This document shows positions 1-10,088 of a stretch of 49,385 nucleotides of DNA, piece by piece. Below the pieces are notes generated by a model. The model did no database searches and had not been told where the DNA came from. It was given only the letters and a program-made list of their open reading frames with translations. Positions within the stretch are counted from its first letter, which is position 1; each line of letters starts with the position of its first letter. This DNA comes from Nemertoderma westbladi (Eukaryota > Xenacoelomorpha > Nemertodermatida > Nemertodermatidae), in the NCBI GenBank assembly GCA_032718475.1, contig JAUCBJ010005959.1, positions 1 to 49,385 on the forward strand, written 5' to 3'. The translations under genes were made by a program, and so were the position numbers.

Positions 1-25
1 ATAAATAATTGAATAAAAATTTATA

Positions 26-54
26 CTGCAGTAACAAATTATTTGTTACTGCAG
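26..54. repeat. 29-bp perfect palindrome
   Basis: Arms CTGCAGTAACAAAT and ATTTGTTACTGCAG (14 bp, perfect) flank a single T. Partial copies of the same motif follow at about 77-84 and 104-125, so this is a small cluster of PstI-containing palindromic repeats. Possibly the end of a MITE or satellite lying outside the window. Confidence 0.7.
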
Positions 55-321
55 AAAAATACAATTTTTTATTACTGCAGTGATAATTAATTCTTACTTT
101 CAGTAACAAATATTTATTACTGCAGTATTTTTTGGAGGCATCTTTATTGTTTCATAGAGGTTTTTATTACTTATATTTTACCCTTAGTCAAAGTCAATAT
201 ACACCATTCCATAGCCAGCTTCTGGCAGGACTGTATGAAATGACTGACAGTACTACTTTGAAATCGTTGAGGACACTTTGTCATTTTCTTAGACCACTTT
301 TAGAACTTTGAGACACTTTTA

Positions 322-346
322 GTTCTTTGAGAAAATCTCAAAGAAC
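322..346. repeat. 11-bp perfect hairpin
   Basis: GTTCTTTGAGA and TCTCAAAGAAC pair perfectly around AAA. Several degenerate ACTTTGAGACACTTT copies lie just upstream (from about 257), so the hairpin grew out of a CTTTGAG-rich simple repeat. Confidence 0.6.
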
Positions 347-943
347 AGATGCACTTTGAGACCCCGACTGTATATATATAATTTCCTATATGGGTTTTCT
401 TGGCACGTGACTTCATTCCTGATATCAGTATTCAAATTTGGCGTCGTTGTTCCTGTCAGTCTGTCTGTCAAAATATAACTGACAGCCTACCAGCCAAATT
501 GGAAGTCATCAAATGTTGAAAATGACACTCGAAATGGATTCTTCGACCAGAAAAACGCCTAGAGCTAAACATTTAGCTCGATGGTGTGCCCCTTTCTTTT
601 ATTTGACAGACATACTGTCGGAGAGTCTGTCGGAGGGTCAGAAACACCGACAGACAGACAAACATACTAACTAGATTTCATTAAAAGTGAAAACTGACCT
701 CAGAATTGAAATCAGCGACCAGGAAAACCTCCATAGCAATAGTGGTTTCCTCCATAGTGGATTCGTGTTGCTATATATATATTGACAGACATTCTCACAT
801 ATTAACTTTGTTTTTGCGCGGGAAGGTTCTAACTTTAAATGCAATTATCTCGGAATGCATTTTTTACATTATTTTTTAAAATACTATTCCTCCGCATTTT
901 TTAACCAATTTGCAAGTTGTTGGTAACAAATGAAAGCTACTAG

Positions 944-966
944 CCCCCCCCCCCCCCCCCCCCCCC
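944..966. repeat. Poly-C tract (23 C)
   Basis: Uninterrupted run of 23 C, poly-G on the minus strand. It is one of ten such tracts of 15 or more in this window, and such runs are slippage-prone. Confidence 0.95.
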
Positions 967-1370
967 GCGTGCGGTGCGCAATAATAAAATTCGAGCAGTT
1001 TTTTTAGTTTTGCAATTCATTTGTTATAACATTTTTTACGCAATAAATATAGCTTTATTTTTAATTTGAAATTTATTTTGATAAAAATAATTTGGGCGCG
1101 GTATTGTCCTTGAAAAAAACGAAACAAAAATCCTGCACGAATCTTTTCACGTAATCAACCATGCTGATTCTTCCAAAAAACATGTTACAACTTCTGAAAA
1201 TAAAGCATAACAAAGGAGTCGCATTGTCAAAGATATAAAGTCAAAAATATAAATGTTGGTTATGGCCGATATGTGTAAAAAAAATTTTTTTTTTCAAAAA
1301 TATTAAATCCAATATAGTCCACCCTAAATTTATCTTACACTTTTTTCTACTTATTCGCTTTTTGGTGCAA

Positions 1371-1400
1371 AATGCACCTCATTTCACAATGAGGTGCATT
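1371..1400. repeat. 13-bp perfect hairpin beside a poly-C tract
   Basis: AATGCACCTCATT (1371-1383) and AATGAGGTGCATT (1388-1400) form a perfect stem with a TCAC tetraloop. It lies 28 bp before the double poly-C tract. No gene is adjacent. Confidence 0.75.
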
Positions 1401-1428
1401 TCAAAATGTTGACTTCCAAGCCAGTACT

Positions 1429-1473
1429 CCCCCCCCCCCCCCCCCCACCCCCCCCCCCCCCCCCCCCCCCCCC
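1429..1473. repeat. Poly-C tract interrupted once (18 C, A, 26 C)
   Basis: A 45-bp run of C with a single A at 1447, the longest C tract in the window. Confidence 0.95.
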
Positions 1474-2685
1474 TTAATTACTGAGAGAACGAGTCTAGTG
1501 ATGAAATAAATCAGACTGGGCTACGAAGAAATTTATGACTGACTACCCCATGGAGTAAAAAATGTTGTTAGTTCGTGGCTGTTAGCAATTAGCATAGTAG
1601 GGAATTAACCAGTACCCATCGAGATCTTTCTTGATAAATACCTGTCATTCCTATCGAACCCAGATACTTCTGCTGGGGTTTGTAGTGATGTTGATTGGTC
1701 AAATCAATTGTAAAGCGGATCTCTGATGATCCAGGTTTAGGTGCTATTACAACTGGGTGACGTCACCCACTCAGTTAGTTGTCATTATTGACAACATTGT
1801 ATTGTTATTGTCATCCCTGACAATATCGTTAATATCCTCGTATTACAATGTAATTCCTATTTCCCAAAGTGAGTTATTTAGGTCTAATTTAAATTATTTA
1901 TGATACTTATAAGTCACTGTGGTTCATTCTCCCTTAAATGTCACAGCATGTACCAGAAGCCATATCAATTACTAAAATATTTAGTCTAAATGGTGGCTGA
2001 AGGAAATCCTTTCAGCCAATACTGAGTGATAAAAACGAGATATACCCATAACTGTAAGCACGTATGTCAACAACTCAACACTGGGATATATATCTGGTTT
2101 ACTGCCGATTACAATGTTTGCTCTACCTCAAAGCGTAGGAACACTTCTACGAGGATTGCGCTGTCGAATTACACTCTGGAGCTAGGTCTTCGTTTCGCGT
2201 TGCATAGCAGAGGGCCGGCATATCGCTATACAGAGGGATCTCGAGTGGCTAGAAAGTTGGGATGGTCGACAATGCGCTACTCCGGCTGTTCTCTATATCG
2301 ACCTCTAATTACTCAATAAAGTAATAACAATAATGGTATGAAACCTGTTACTAGTCCAGCAGCCTACTGCTGTACAGCTTAGTGCCAGGCAGCCAGGCAC
2401 CAGCACATTCTGACATTGGTAGGATAATTTAATCCTGACTCAAATTGTTGTGTCAAAAAGTTGTGTCAGACAAACAAAAGCCTGACACAACTGACAACAG
2501 CCAGAAAGTTACCCTGCAGCCAGCCTTCTACAATGGAAACCTACCGGGCCGGACGCTGCGCTGAGTGACTACAGGACTAGGGATAACACGATGCCGTCCA
2601 TACCGCATACACCGGTGAAACTAAGAAGTTGAATACCAAAGCTGCAGGCGGCTAGTCTACCTGCTGCTGCCTGCGCCGGATCAAC

Positions 2686-4174
2686 CCCGACTCTGATCTC
2701 CTCCGCCGGGAACACGACTGTGACGAGTTCCTCGGCCGGTTCAACCCGGACCTCATCCGCCACGACGGTGACGAGTTCCTCGGCTGGTTCAACCTGGACC
2801 TCCTCTGCCGGGACCACGACGGCGACGAGTTCCTCGGCCGGTTCAACCCAGATCTCCTCTGCCATTGATGGCGACGAGTTCCTTGGCCAGTAGAACCACA
2901 ACCTCCAATGCCGGGATCACGATGGCGACGATTTCCTTGGCCGGTTCAACCCCGACCTCCTCTGTCGGGACCACAACGGCGACGAGTTCCTTGGCCGATT
3001 CAACCCGGACTCCCTCCGCCACAACGGCGACGAGTTCCTTGGCCGGTCCAACCACAACCTCCAACGCCGGGACCACGACGGCGACGATTTCCTCGGCCAG
3101 TTCAACCCCGACCTCCTCCGCCGGGACCACGACGGCGATGAGTACCTCGGCCGGTCCAACCTGGACCTCCTCCGCCGGGACCACGATGCGACGAATTCCT
3201 CGGTCGGTTCATCCCCGACCTCCCCCGCCGGGACCACGACGGCGATGAGTTCCTCTGCTGGTTCAACCCGGACCTACTCTGCCGGGACCACGACGACAGC
3301 GAGTTTCTCGGCCGCTTCAACCCGGACCTCCTCCGCCGGGACCACAACGGCGACTGGTTTCTTGGCCGGTTCAACCCCGACCTCCACCCCCGGGACCACG
3401 ACTGCGACGAGTACCTCGGCCGGTCCAACCTGGACCTCCTCCGCCGGGACCACGACGGCGACGAATTCCTCGGTCGGTTCATCCCCGACCTCCCCCGCCG
3501 GGACCACGACGGCGACGAGTTCCTCGGCCGGCTCAACCCCGACCTCCTCCGCCGGGACCACGACGGTGACGAGTTCCTCGGCCGGTTCAACCCCGACCTT
3601 CCCCGCCGGGACCACGACGACGACGAATTCCTCGGCCGGTTCAACCCGGACCTCCTCCGCCGGGACCACGATGGCAACAATTTCCTCGGCCAGTTCAACC
3701 TGGACCTCCTCCGCCGGGACCACAACAGCGACGAGTTCCTTGGCCGGTACAACCCCGACCTCCACCGCCGGGACCACGATCGTGACGAGTTTCTCGGCCG
3801 GTTCAAGCCCGACCTCCTCCCCGGGACCATGACGGCGACGAGTTCTTCGGCTGGTTCAACCCGGTCCTCCTCTGCCGGGACCACGACGGCGACGAGTTCC
3901 TCGGCCAGTTCAACCCAGACCTCCTCCGCCGGGACCATGACGACGACGAATTCCTCGGCCGGTTCAACCCGGACCTCCTCCACCGGGACCACGATGGCGA
4001 CGAGTTTCTCGGCTGGTTCAAGCCCGACCACCTCAACGGGACCATGATGGCGACGAGTTCTTCGGCCAGTTCAACATGGACCTCCTCTGCCGGGACCACG
4101 ACGGTGACGAGTTCCTCGGCCAGTTCAACCCAGACCTCCTCCGCCGGGACCACGACAGCGACGAGTTCCTCGGC
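2686..4174. repeat. GC-rich 54-bp minisatellite array
   Basis: About 27 head-to-tail copies of a 54-bp unit, roughly GGTTCAACCCCGACCTCCTC then CGCCGGGACCACGACGGCG and ACGAGTTCCTCGGCC. Some units lack 9 bp. The array is open on both strands over long stretches: the plus strand would give an 18-residue Ser/Thr/Ala/Gly unit, the minus strand an 18-residue acidic Pro-Ala-Glu-Glu unit or an Arg/Ser-rich one. Several frames are open at once and unit-length changes break each of them, so I read this as a DNA repeat rather than a mucin-like gene. It ends just before the LINE at 4233 and could be its 5' monomer region. Confidence 0.85.
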
Positions 4175-4179
4175 CTGAC

Positions 4180-4237
4180 TGCACCCGAGCCGGTTAGGCC
4201 CGGGTATCCATACAGCCAGTGACCCGGCTCGGGTGCA
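4180..4237. repeat. 14-bp perfect hairpin, copy 1 of 2
   Basis: TGCACCCGAGCCGG (4180-4193) and CCGGCTCGGGTGCA (4224-4237) are perfect inverted arms around a 30-nt loop containing ATCCATACAGCCAGTGACC. It sits between the minisatellite array and the first LINE reading frame. A diverged copy with the same loop follows at 4372. Confidence 0.85.
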
Positions 4238-4371
4238 TTCAACTACAACAGGCGACGAACAAAGGCCCATAAGGTTTCACAGGAGTGCGAACCTTGGCAA
4301 TCCTGCCGGAGCAGATGTGGTTGATTTCAAGCGGCTCGGAGTACCTTTGAATCAACATATAGTAATGCCAA

Positions 4372-4423
4372 CCCCGGCTCAGATAGGTTTGGGAATCCGT
4401 ACAGCCAGTGACCTGGGCCGGGG
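4372..4423. repeat. Hairpin, copy 2 of 2
   Basis: CCCCGGCTCAG (4372-4382) pairs with CTGGGCCGGGG (4413-4423) with one G-U. The loop carries ATCCGTACAGCCAGTGACC, nearly identical to the loop of the hairpin at 4180-4237, while the stems differ in sequence but still pair. Structure is therefore conserved between the two copies. Confidence 0.75.
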
Positions 4424-4629
4424 AGGTGGGGAGAGCAATTATGCCTGCAGTCATAATACTACTGCAACTATGATGTTGGGGTTGGTTGAAAATCCAGTAG
4501 GCCTACCAGTATATTCTATGTCAATTAGTAAAACTAATGAATCTGTAAATACTGTCACGCCCCCACAACCACCAATTATACTCTCCACCTCCATATACCA
4601 AACTGAATCATCATCACTAATTAATGACG

Positions 4630-4654
4630 CCCCCCCCCCCCCCCCCCCCCCCCC
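4630..4654. repeat. Poly-C tract (25 C) inside LINE coding sequence
   Basis: Twenty-five C in a row within the LINE reading frame, encoding polyproline. Length change here would explain the frame switch between the 4233 and 4691 frames. Confidence 0.95.
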
Positions 4655-5148
4655 AACTATGCCTTGTGTTAAGACACACAGTGTCACTTTATGTCAAAAC
4701 AATTTAGAGTCAATAAATCACAACCATACGGACACACACACCACAGAGGAGAGTACCTGTACCACACTCAAAATTATCAACCCACTCAGACTGAAGAACT
4801 CACTCACAGAGGTGGACCACTTACGAGGAGCAAAGGATACCCTCCACCTCCAACTGTCTTGCAATATACCGGTACCATAAAGCATAGGAAAAAGTTGTCA
4901 AAACTTAAAAAGAAAAAAGTCACAACTTTCAGAAATAAAGTGGACAAAACAAACTCTATCCCTGGCATCAGAACCAACAACACATTTTCCAGAACCAGTG
5001 TCAACACGCCTGGTGTATTGTCCCCCACCCCCACAGGTGCCAAAAGTACAGATGAAACCCTTTCAATAACTGCCGGAAACACAGTCAATGAAACTCCCTC
5101 CTATATGCCATTCAAGAAGACGAAACTTTTTCAACAACTGTTTGAAAA

Positions 5149-5793
5149 ATGACGATCGAAACTTCCTCCATACCTGCCCCTCCAGCGAATCAAACTCACT
5201 CCATGGGCGTCGGAACAACAGTCAATGAATCTCCCTCCGCACATACCACTCACATGGACGAAACTCCCACCACACCTGCTGGAAATAATATGGTGAATGA
5301 AACTTCCCCTACAAAATATATAAACGAAATAATAGTGGAGGACCTGGGAGAGAATGGTGAATGGATTAAGAGAACAACACCAAACAAAATTGTAAACATT
5401 ATACATGGTAAACATGCAACTGAAGAAGAAAATGTACATGTCTACCCAGACATTGAGAATGGTTTTAATGAATATGCAGTAATACTAGCAGCTACAAGAG
5501 AACCAAGAAAAAGAGGCCTCACTCTACTGAAACCAGGAGATGGTGATTGGGGTTATCTAAAACCGAAGAGGAGATTCTCAACGACTATTGTCGACGCGTT
5601 TCTCTCAATTATAATCTATATCCAGCAATACTTATGCAGTATTGACACCAGTCTGTGCACAAAACTACACCAAGACACATTCGACATTTCGAGTGCAGAA
5701 ACCTACTTTACCGCAGTCTGTGATATATCTGCTACCCCATTAATACTTATGCAGCTACACTCGTACCATGCCGGCTGTAGCCCTGATACATGA
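5149..5793 (+). pseudogene. Ulp1-like protease domain of the LINE, N-terminal half
   Basis: 214 codons. Residues 1-55 are Thr/Asn/Pro-rich repeats continuing the upstream protein. From about residue 130 the sequence GDGDWGYLKPKRRFSTTIVD followed by a hydrophobic helix (AFLSIIIYIQQYL) matches the start of the Ulp1/C48 cysteine peptidase fold, where a substrate-side tryptophan and a W-L-D-x-x-I helix are typical. The frame ends at a TGA at 5791. The protease continues in another frame from about 5768, so a frameshift lies near 5770-5790. The catalytic His-Trp pair expected in this interval is not clearly visible and may be lost. Confidence 0.55.
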
Positions 5794-6097
5794 GATATGT
5801 AAACTTCTCAATCTAATAGATAAAGTAAAAGGCTGCCATAGGGATAGCTGGGTTGCAATGAGTCAGAAATCAACGTATCCCCTTCAGCCAACAACAAATA
5901 ACTACGACTGTGGAGCTTTCCTCTGTCTGTATGCTTATCTACTCAGTGAAGGAGAACCTCTCCTCCCTTTAGATAGCAGAAGTGACAAACTCCGGATGTG
6001 GATAGTGAAATCTCTTAAAGATTTCAAGGTCAATGAAGCACCCACAATAAATGTAAATGAATCACGATGTAACTCAAACCTAAATAGTAATAAATAA
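5768..6097 (+). pseudogene. Ulp1-like protease domain of the LINE, C-terminal half
   Basis: 109 codons carrying the most diagnostic signature: Gln40, then NNYDCGAFLCLYAYLL with Asp47-Cys48-Gly49. In Ulp1/SENP and adenain-type (C48/C5) cysteine proteases, a Q-x6-DCG-x-F-x-C motif gives the oxyanion Gln and the nucleophilic Cys. That fold cleaves SUMO-like or polyprotein substrates. Here it belongs to a LINE, since the coiled-coil ORF starts 32 bp after its stop and the RT ORF follows. A role in processing element proteins or countering host SUMOylation is inference only. It lies in a different frame from its N-terminal half. Confidence 0.65.
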
Positions 6098-6128
6098 AGG
6101 CCTAAATAGTACTCAGACTGGAGATGAT

Positions 6129-6980
6129 GTGAGTCATGTAAAACACATTCGAAACACCAGACCAAACAGCGTTACAAAGCAACCAAAGATAGCAGTTCCG
6201 CCAGATAATCCAGCAATATATGAACTAATACAAGGGACCAGGAAGGAGGTAATATCGGTCATCCTATCACTGTCTGATGAAGATAGAGATTTGATACGAA
6301 CGGCGCTATATGAAAGAATTAAACCGATGATGTCGCCAACACAAGCAATGACTCTCAAGATGAGGCAGAGAGGTTCTATGAATGAGATGGCTATTGACTT
6401 ATATGAAATCATGCGAGCACTGATGGAGAACTGCTTCACAGAGCAATGTAGAAAGAGGCTCAAATATGAACAACCTGCCATTAATGGCGATACGGTGTCA
6501 CAGCTGCGATCAGAATTTCTGACATCAATCAGCTGTCTTCAAACAAGAATTTGCAAACTTGAAACTGATTACAACCATATACAACAGGCCAATGACATAC
6601 TTCATAGCGAGCTCACAAATGAGATCAAAGATTCTCAAAAATATGGGGCAATACTTATCAAGGGGATCCATTGGAAGCACAACGAGGATGACATTATCAA
6701 TCATCTAGAAGAAAATGGAATACCAGTGTATAGAATAACCACTCGGCTATACAGAGATGCTAAAAATATGAAAGTCATAGTACGAAATCACTATGTTGAG
6801 AAACTAATGACCAGTAAACTCTTTGGGAAAGGTATAAAACTAGAACATTGGGGATATTACAGCTCCCCAGTATATACAACCCAGCGGAGACAAGTGAATG
6901 GAAGTATAAAAACCACCCGTACCTCAGGCTACCAAATCGATGACATCAAAACAAGTAGGGGTGTATATCAATGCTCCTAA
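6129..6980 (+). CDS. LINE ORF1-like protein (coiled coil plus RRM-like fold)
   Basis: 283 residues, intact. Residues 30-110 are helical. A coiled coil with heptad hydrophobics spans about 122-168 (LRSEFLTSISCLQTRICKLE onward). Then residues 172-240 have an alternating beta/alpha pattern (YGAILIKGIHWKHNEDDI, KVIVRNHYVEKLM) like the RNA-binding RRM and C-terminal region of L1-type ORF1 proteins. Such proteins trimerise and coat LINE RNA in the cytoplasmic RNP. The stop at 6978 lies 20 bp before the likely ORF2 ATG at 7000. No cysteine knuckles are seen. The start at 6129 is the first ATG-proximal codon after the protease ORF and is plausible, not proven. Confidence 0.6.
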   Translation: MSHVKHIRNTRPNSVTKQPKIAVPPDNPAIYELIQGTRKEVISVILSLSDEDRDLIRTALYERIKPMMSPTQAMTLKMRQRGSMNEMAIDLYEIMRALMENCFTEQCRKRLKYEQPAINGDTVSQLRSEFLTSISCLQTRICKLETDYNHIQQANDILHSELTNEIKDSQKYGAILIKGIHWKHNEDDIINHLEENGIPVYRITTRLYRDAKNMKVIVRNHYVEKLMTSKLFGKGIKLEHWGYYSSPVYTTQRRQVNGSIKTTRTSGYQIDDIKTSRGVYQCS

Positions 6981-9096
6981 CAATAGTAAAATACAAATCA
7001 TGGAGCCCAAAGATGACAATAAAACTGAAATGGGCGGTAGCATTATTGGAATCAAAAAATCTAATAATACAATACGTATTGGAACCTTGAACTGTCATGG
7101 CATAATAGGAAATATAGGATACTTTAAAGAACTTCTATCAGAGTTGGATGTATTAGCAATACAGGAACATTGGTTGGATGAGCAAGAATACCATCAGAGC
7201 ATATCAAAGGATATTGATAATAATTTTGATAGTGTCTATATGGTTAGTGAGAAGATGACAAATATAAACAGATGGAGGGGAATGGGTGGGATATCGTTGA
7301 TTTACAGGAATGGTATTTTTGGAAGCATCAATGCAATAAAGTCCGGAGATGATATTGTGGGAATAAATGCGAAGCTACATAATTGTACACAGGAATTATT
7401 GTTTATCTTATGTTATGCTCCAGACTCCAGCAAGCACCCCAGTGAATACATAAATTTTTTGTCAAGGCTCAAGAACGTAATACAAGAAAATGGATCTTCA
7501 ATACCATTTATCCTAGGAGACATGAACGCCGACGTTGGGGCCACCCAAGGACCACGTTTTCAGAGGAGTAAGCCGTCTTCTCAAGGATATCTTCTTCTTA
7601 ATCTTCTTAATGACATGGGTATGATCACAGTGGATACAACACCTAAATTTACAGGGCCAGTAGTAACTTTTTACGGATGTGGGAAGACATACATAGACCA
7701 TATAATATCAACGAAGATGGGAGAAAAATTTATTACTCGGGGTAAGGTTCACATACAGAAAGAAGAATCAAACTTATCGGATCACGCTCCCATCACAGCC
7801 ATAATACATATGCCAAAATCTAATAACCAAAGAAACCATAACTGCCCAGTACAGAAACAGAAAGCCACCGCATGGCGACGAGTGAATGCGGCTCAGGCTA
7901 AAATGTATAGGGAGCAAGTCAGTAGTGAGTTGGAGCAACTAAAACTTAGATACGGCCCCGTTAGCTCATGGTCAGAAATGAATATGAATAGTTATATGGA
8001 AAGAATCATAATTGCCATAACGTCTGCAGCATTGAAGTATCTACCCCAGGTGAACCATAGAAAACATACCAAGAATGTTAGAATTCATAATATTTTATTA
8101 GCCGAGCGATCAAAGGTCACTAAGAAGCTGTTAAATATATGGGCTAGAAGAGGGAATGAGACAAATTACCTATATGGTATGGCTTTCAAGGAAGCAAGGA
8201 CGAATATTCGCCGACTAAGAAATATGATCTTGAAAAATAATGTTAGAGAATTAACAATGGGCATAGACCCTCATATATCCACTTCAAAACAATTCTGGGA
8301 TAATTTTACAAAGAAAGATAGGAAAAGACGTCAAGGAGGTGGAACCACGTCAAGCATGTTACAGACGAACATTAGGGAACATTTACAAGTTAAATTCAAC
8401 AAAAGTTCAAAGGATAGTGTAGATAATGATATGGAGGAATTACGTAGGGAATTACACAAAAAGTGTAAAAGAACAATGCCATCCTTCAGCGTAGTCGAAA
8501 TAAGTAGAGTAATAAAGAGGTTAGCGCGTGGTAAAGCATTGGATTTTGCGTTCCTAACATCAGAACACATACAATGCTTAGATATAGATAAAATTAGTAA
8601 TCACCTAGAAATAGTGTTTGCGGTAGCCACGAGACTAGGCCAAGTACTGTCATTATTTGGAAAAACAATAATTAGTAGGATATTCAAGGGTGGAGGCAGA
8701 GATGCGCAATTACCCCAATCCTATCGTCCTATTTCAAGCATTAGTGTGTTCGGAAAGATATTCGAAGGAGTATTAGCATATAGGATAACCACCTACTCCA
8801 AACTTAAGGTTCACAGGTTACAGACGGCTTATAGGATAAGAAATGGTGCAGACCTAGTATTATCGTTAATCCTAGAATGTATAGAATATTATCGAAAACG
8901 TAAAGTCCCAGTATATTTATGCCAAATGGACATAGCTTCGGCATTTGATAGCGTCAATCATGTGAAACTATTTAGAAACCTATCAAAGTTCGTAGACCTA
9001 TATATAACTCTTCTGCTAATTAGCTATTATGAAGTAACAGCTGTAAATTTGATAATCTCGTGGACATTAATGGGTTCAGAGTATCAAACGGAGTAA
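6940..9096 (+). pseudogene. LINE ORF2, APE endonuclease and N-terminal reverse transcriptase
   Basis: 718 codons from the first in-frame ATG; the ATG at 7000, just after ORF1, is the likelier start. The APE endonuclease looks complete: TLNCHG (Asn51), IQEHW (Glu76), GDMNAD (193-198), YIDHI (251-255) and SDHAP (280-282) hold all the catalytic residues. It nicks target DNA to prime reverse transcription. The RT begins around residue 500 with YRPISSISVFGKIFEGVLA and reaches the motif-A Asp in QMDIASAFDSVNH. The frame is lost at about 9030, just before GVKQG, and RT resumes in another frame. A single indel explains this, and the fragment alone is inactive. Confidence 0.85.
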
Positions 9097-10088
9097 AACA
9101 AGGATCAATTTTGTCACCATTGCTTTTTAATTTTTATACTTCTGAGATAATGGATGATATGGAGAACGCTCAGCTGGGATGCCATATAGCCTCTGAATGG
9201 ATAGGAGCAGTTTGTTACGCCGATGATTATCTGCTTATATCAACAAACAGACATGACATAACTCGACTCGCCACCGTATTAATGAAAAGTGCATCGAAAA
9301 TTAACCTAGATATTGAGTGTTCAAAAACCAAATGGATATGTATATCAAAACAGCAAGAAGAGTCATCAAAACAATTTGTAATTATTGGGAAACAAATAAA
9401 ATCCAGTGACCGAATTAAATTCCTTGGTGTAAAGTTATTCTCAAATGCAAACAAAATAAAGGGTGAAATAGATAGTATTTTGTATGGTATCTCGAACGAG
9501 TTTCTACGGAATAGTTGGACCCCTGAATGGTTTAGCTTGAACACAATTGCAAAACTATGGACTTCATACGCTCTCCCAAAGATTTTATATAGCACACGAT
9601 TCTATCTGGGTGGACTGTCGAAACAAGATATTGCAGGAATAGATGTAACCTATAGAAAGATTTTGCGAAAGTTACTCCATTTGGGATGTTATGCAAATAA
9701 CCAGGTTATATACGAACTCCTAAATACGTTGCCGCTCAGAGTGATGATATATCGTGAAATTTTATCCGTGATAATTAGAATTCCATCATGTCCAAATAAT
9801 AGTATCCAAAAGCTCCTACTGATACTATTATTGGAAAACAAAAATCAGAAGTATCAGGGGCTGGGAAGTGCGTTCAACTCCGCCGCCATAAACTATCCAA
9901 TACCATCTCTCATAAACTTGCTGAATGGACTTTATAGTAAAAAATTTATCAAATCGGAGATTGAAACTGGGTGTCTAACAATACAAGAGTTAATAACTGT
10001 GTCATTTATTAAATCTACATACGGATTACAGAGTTTGAGCTTTAAACAGAAACCCACACGAGTCTTGGAATACTTCAACGTTAACTAA
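9060..10088 (+). pseudogene. LINE ORF2, C-terminal reverse transcriptase and thumb
   Basis: 342 codons continuing ORF2 after the frameshift. It starts with RT motif B (SNGVKQGSILSPLLFNFY) and carries the catalytic YADD at residues 53-56, then motif D/E (IKFLGVKLF). The remaining 220 residues are the LINE thumb and C-terminal region. No CCHC zinc finger is visible at the C-terminus, unlike L1 or CR1 relatives that carry one. The open frame extends back to about 9033, so the break lies near 9030. It ends with TAA at 10086. Confidence 0.85.

Larger units (their letters stand above)
1..2685. other. Gene-free AT-rich region
   Basis: I see no convincing coding sequence here. The only open frame of note (2026-2319, plus) has no recognisable motif and looks accidental. 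The stretch holds several perfect short hairpins, two poly-C tracts and TA-rich runs, listed separately. It ends at the start of the GC-rich 54-bp tandem array. Confidence 0.6.
4233..5152 (+). pseudogene. N-terminal low-complexity part of the LINE protease ORF
   Basis: Two overlapping frames form this region. The 4233 frame (215 codons, ending 4880) runs through the poly-C tract at 4630-4654, which encodes polyproline. A second frame (4691-5152) carries basic and Pro/Thr-rich sequence, with a THRGGPLTRSKG stretch, a lysine-rich patch (KKLSKLKKKK) and Thr-Asn-rich repeats. The same NTVNETP-like repeats continue in the next frame at 5149. I infer one original reading frame shifted by slippage in the C tract and again near 5145. 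No domain is recognised. The position upstream of the Ulp1-like domain suggests a disordered, nucleic-acid-binding N-terminus. Confidence 0.5.

Noticed and set aside
2026-2319. 97-codon plus-strand open frame
   Set aside because: No motif, composition like surrounding DNA, no neighbours of similar kind.
2569-4270. Mucin-like or Arg/Ser-rich proteins on both strands of the 54-bp array
   Set aside because: Several frames on both strands are open at the same time and break wherever unit length varies, as expected from a GC-rich tandem repeat without coding constraint.
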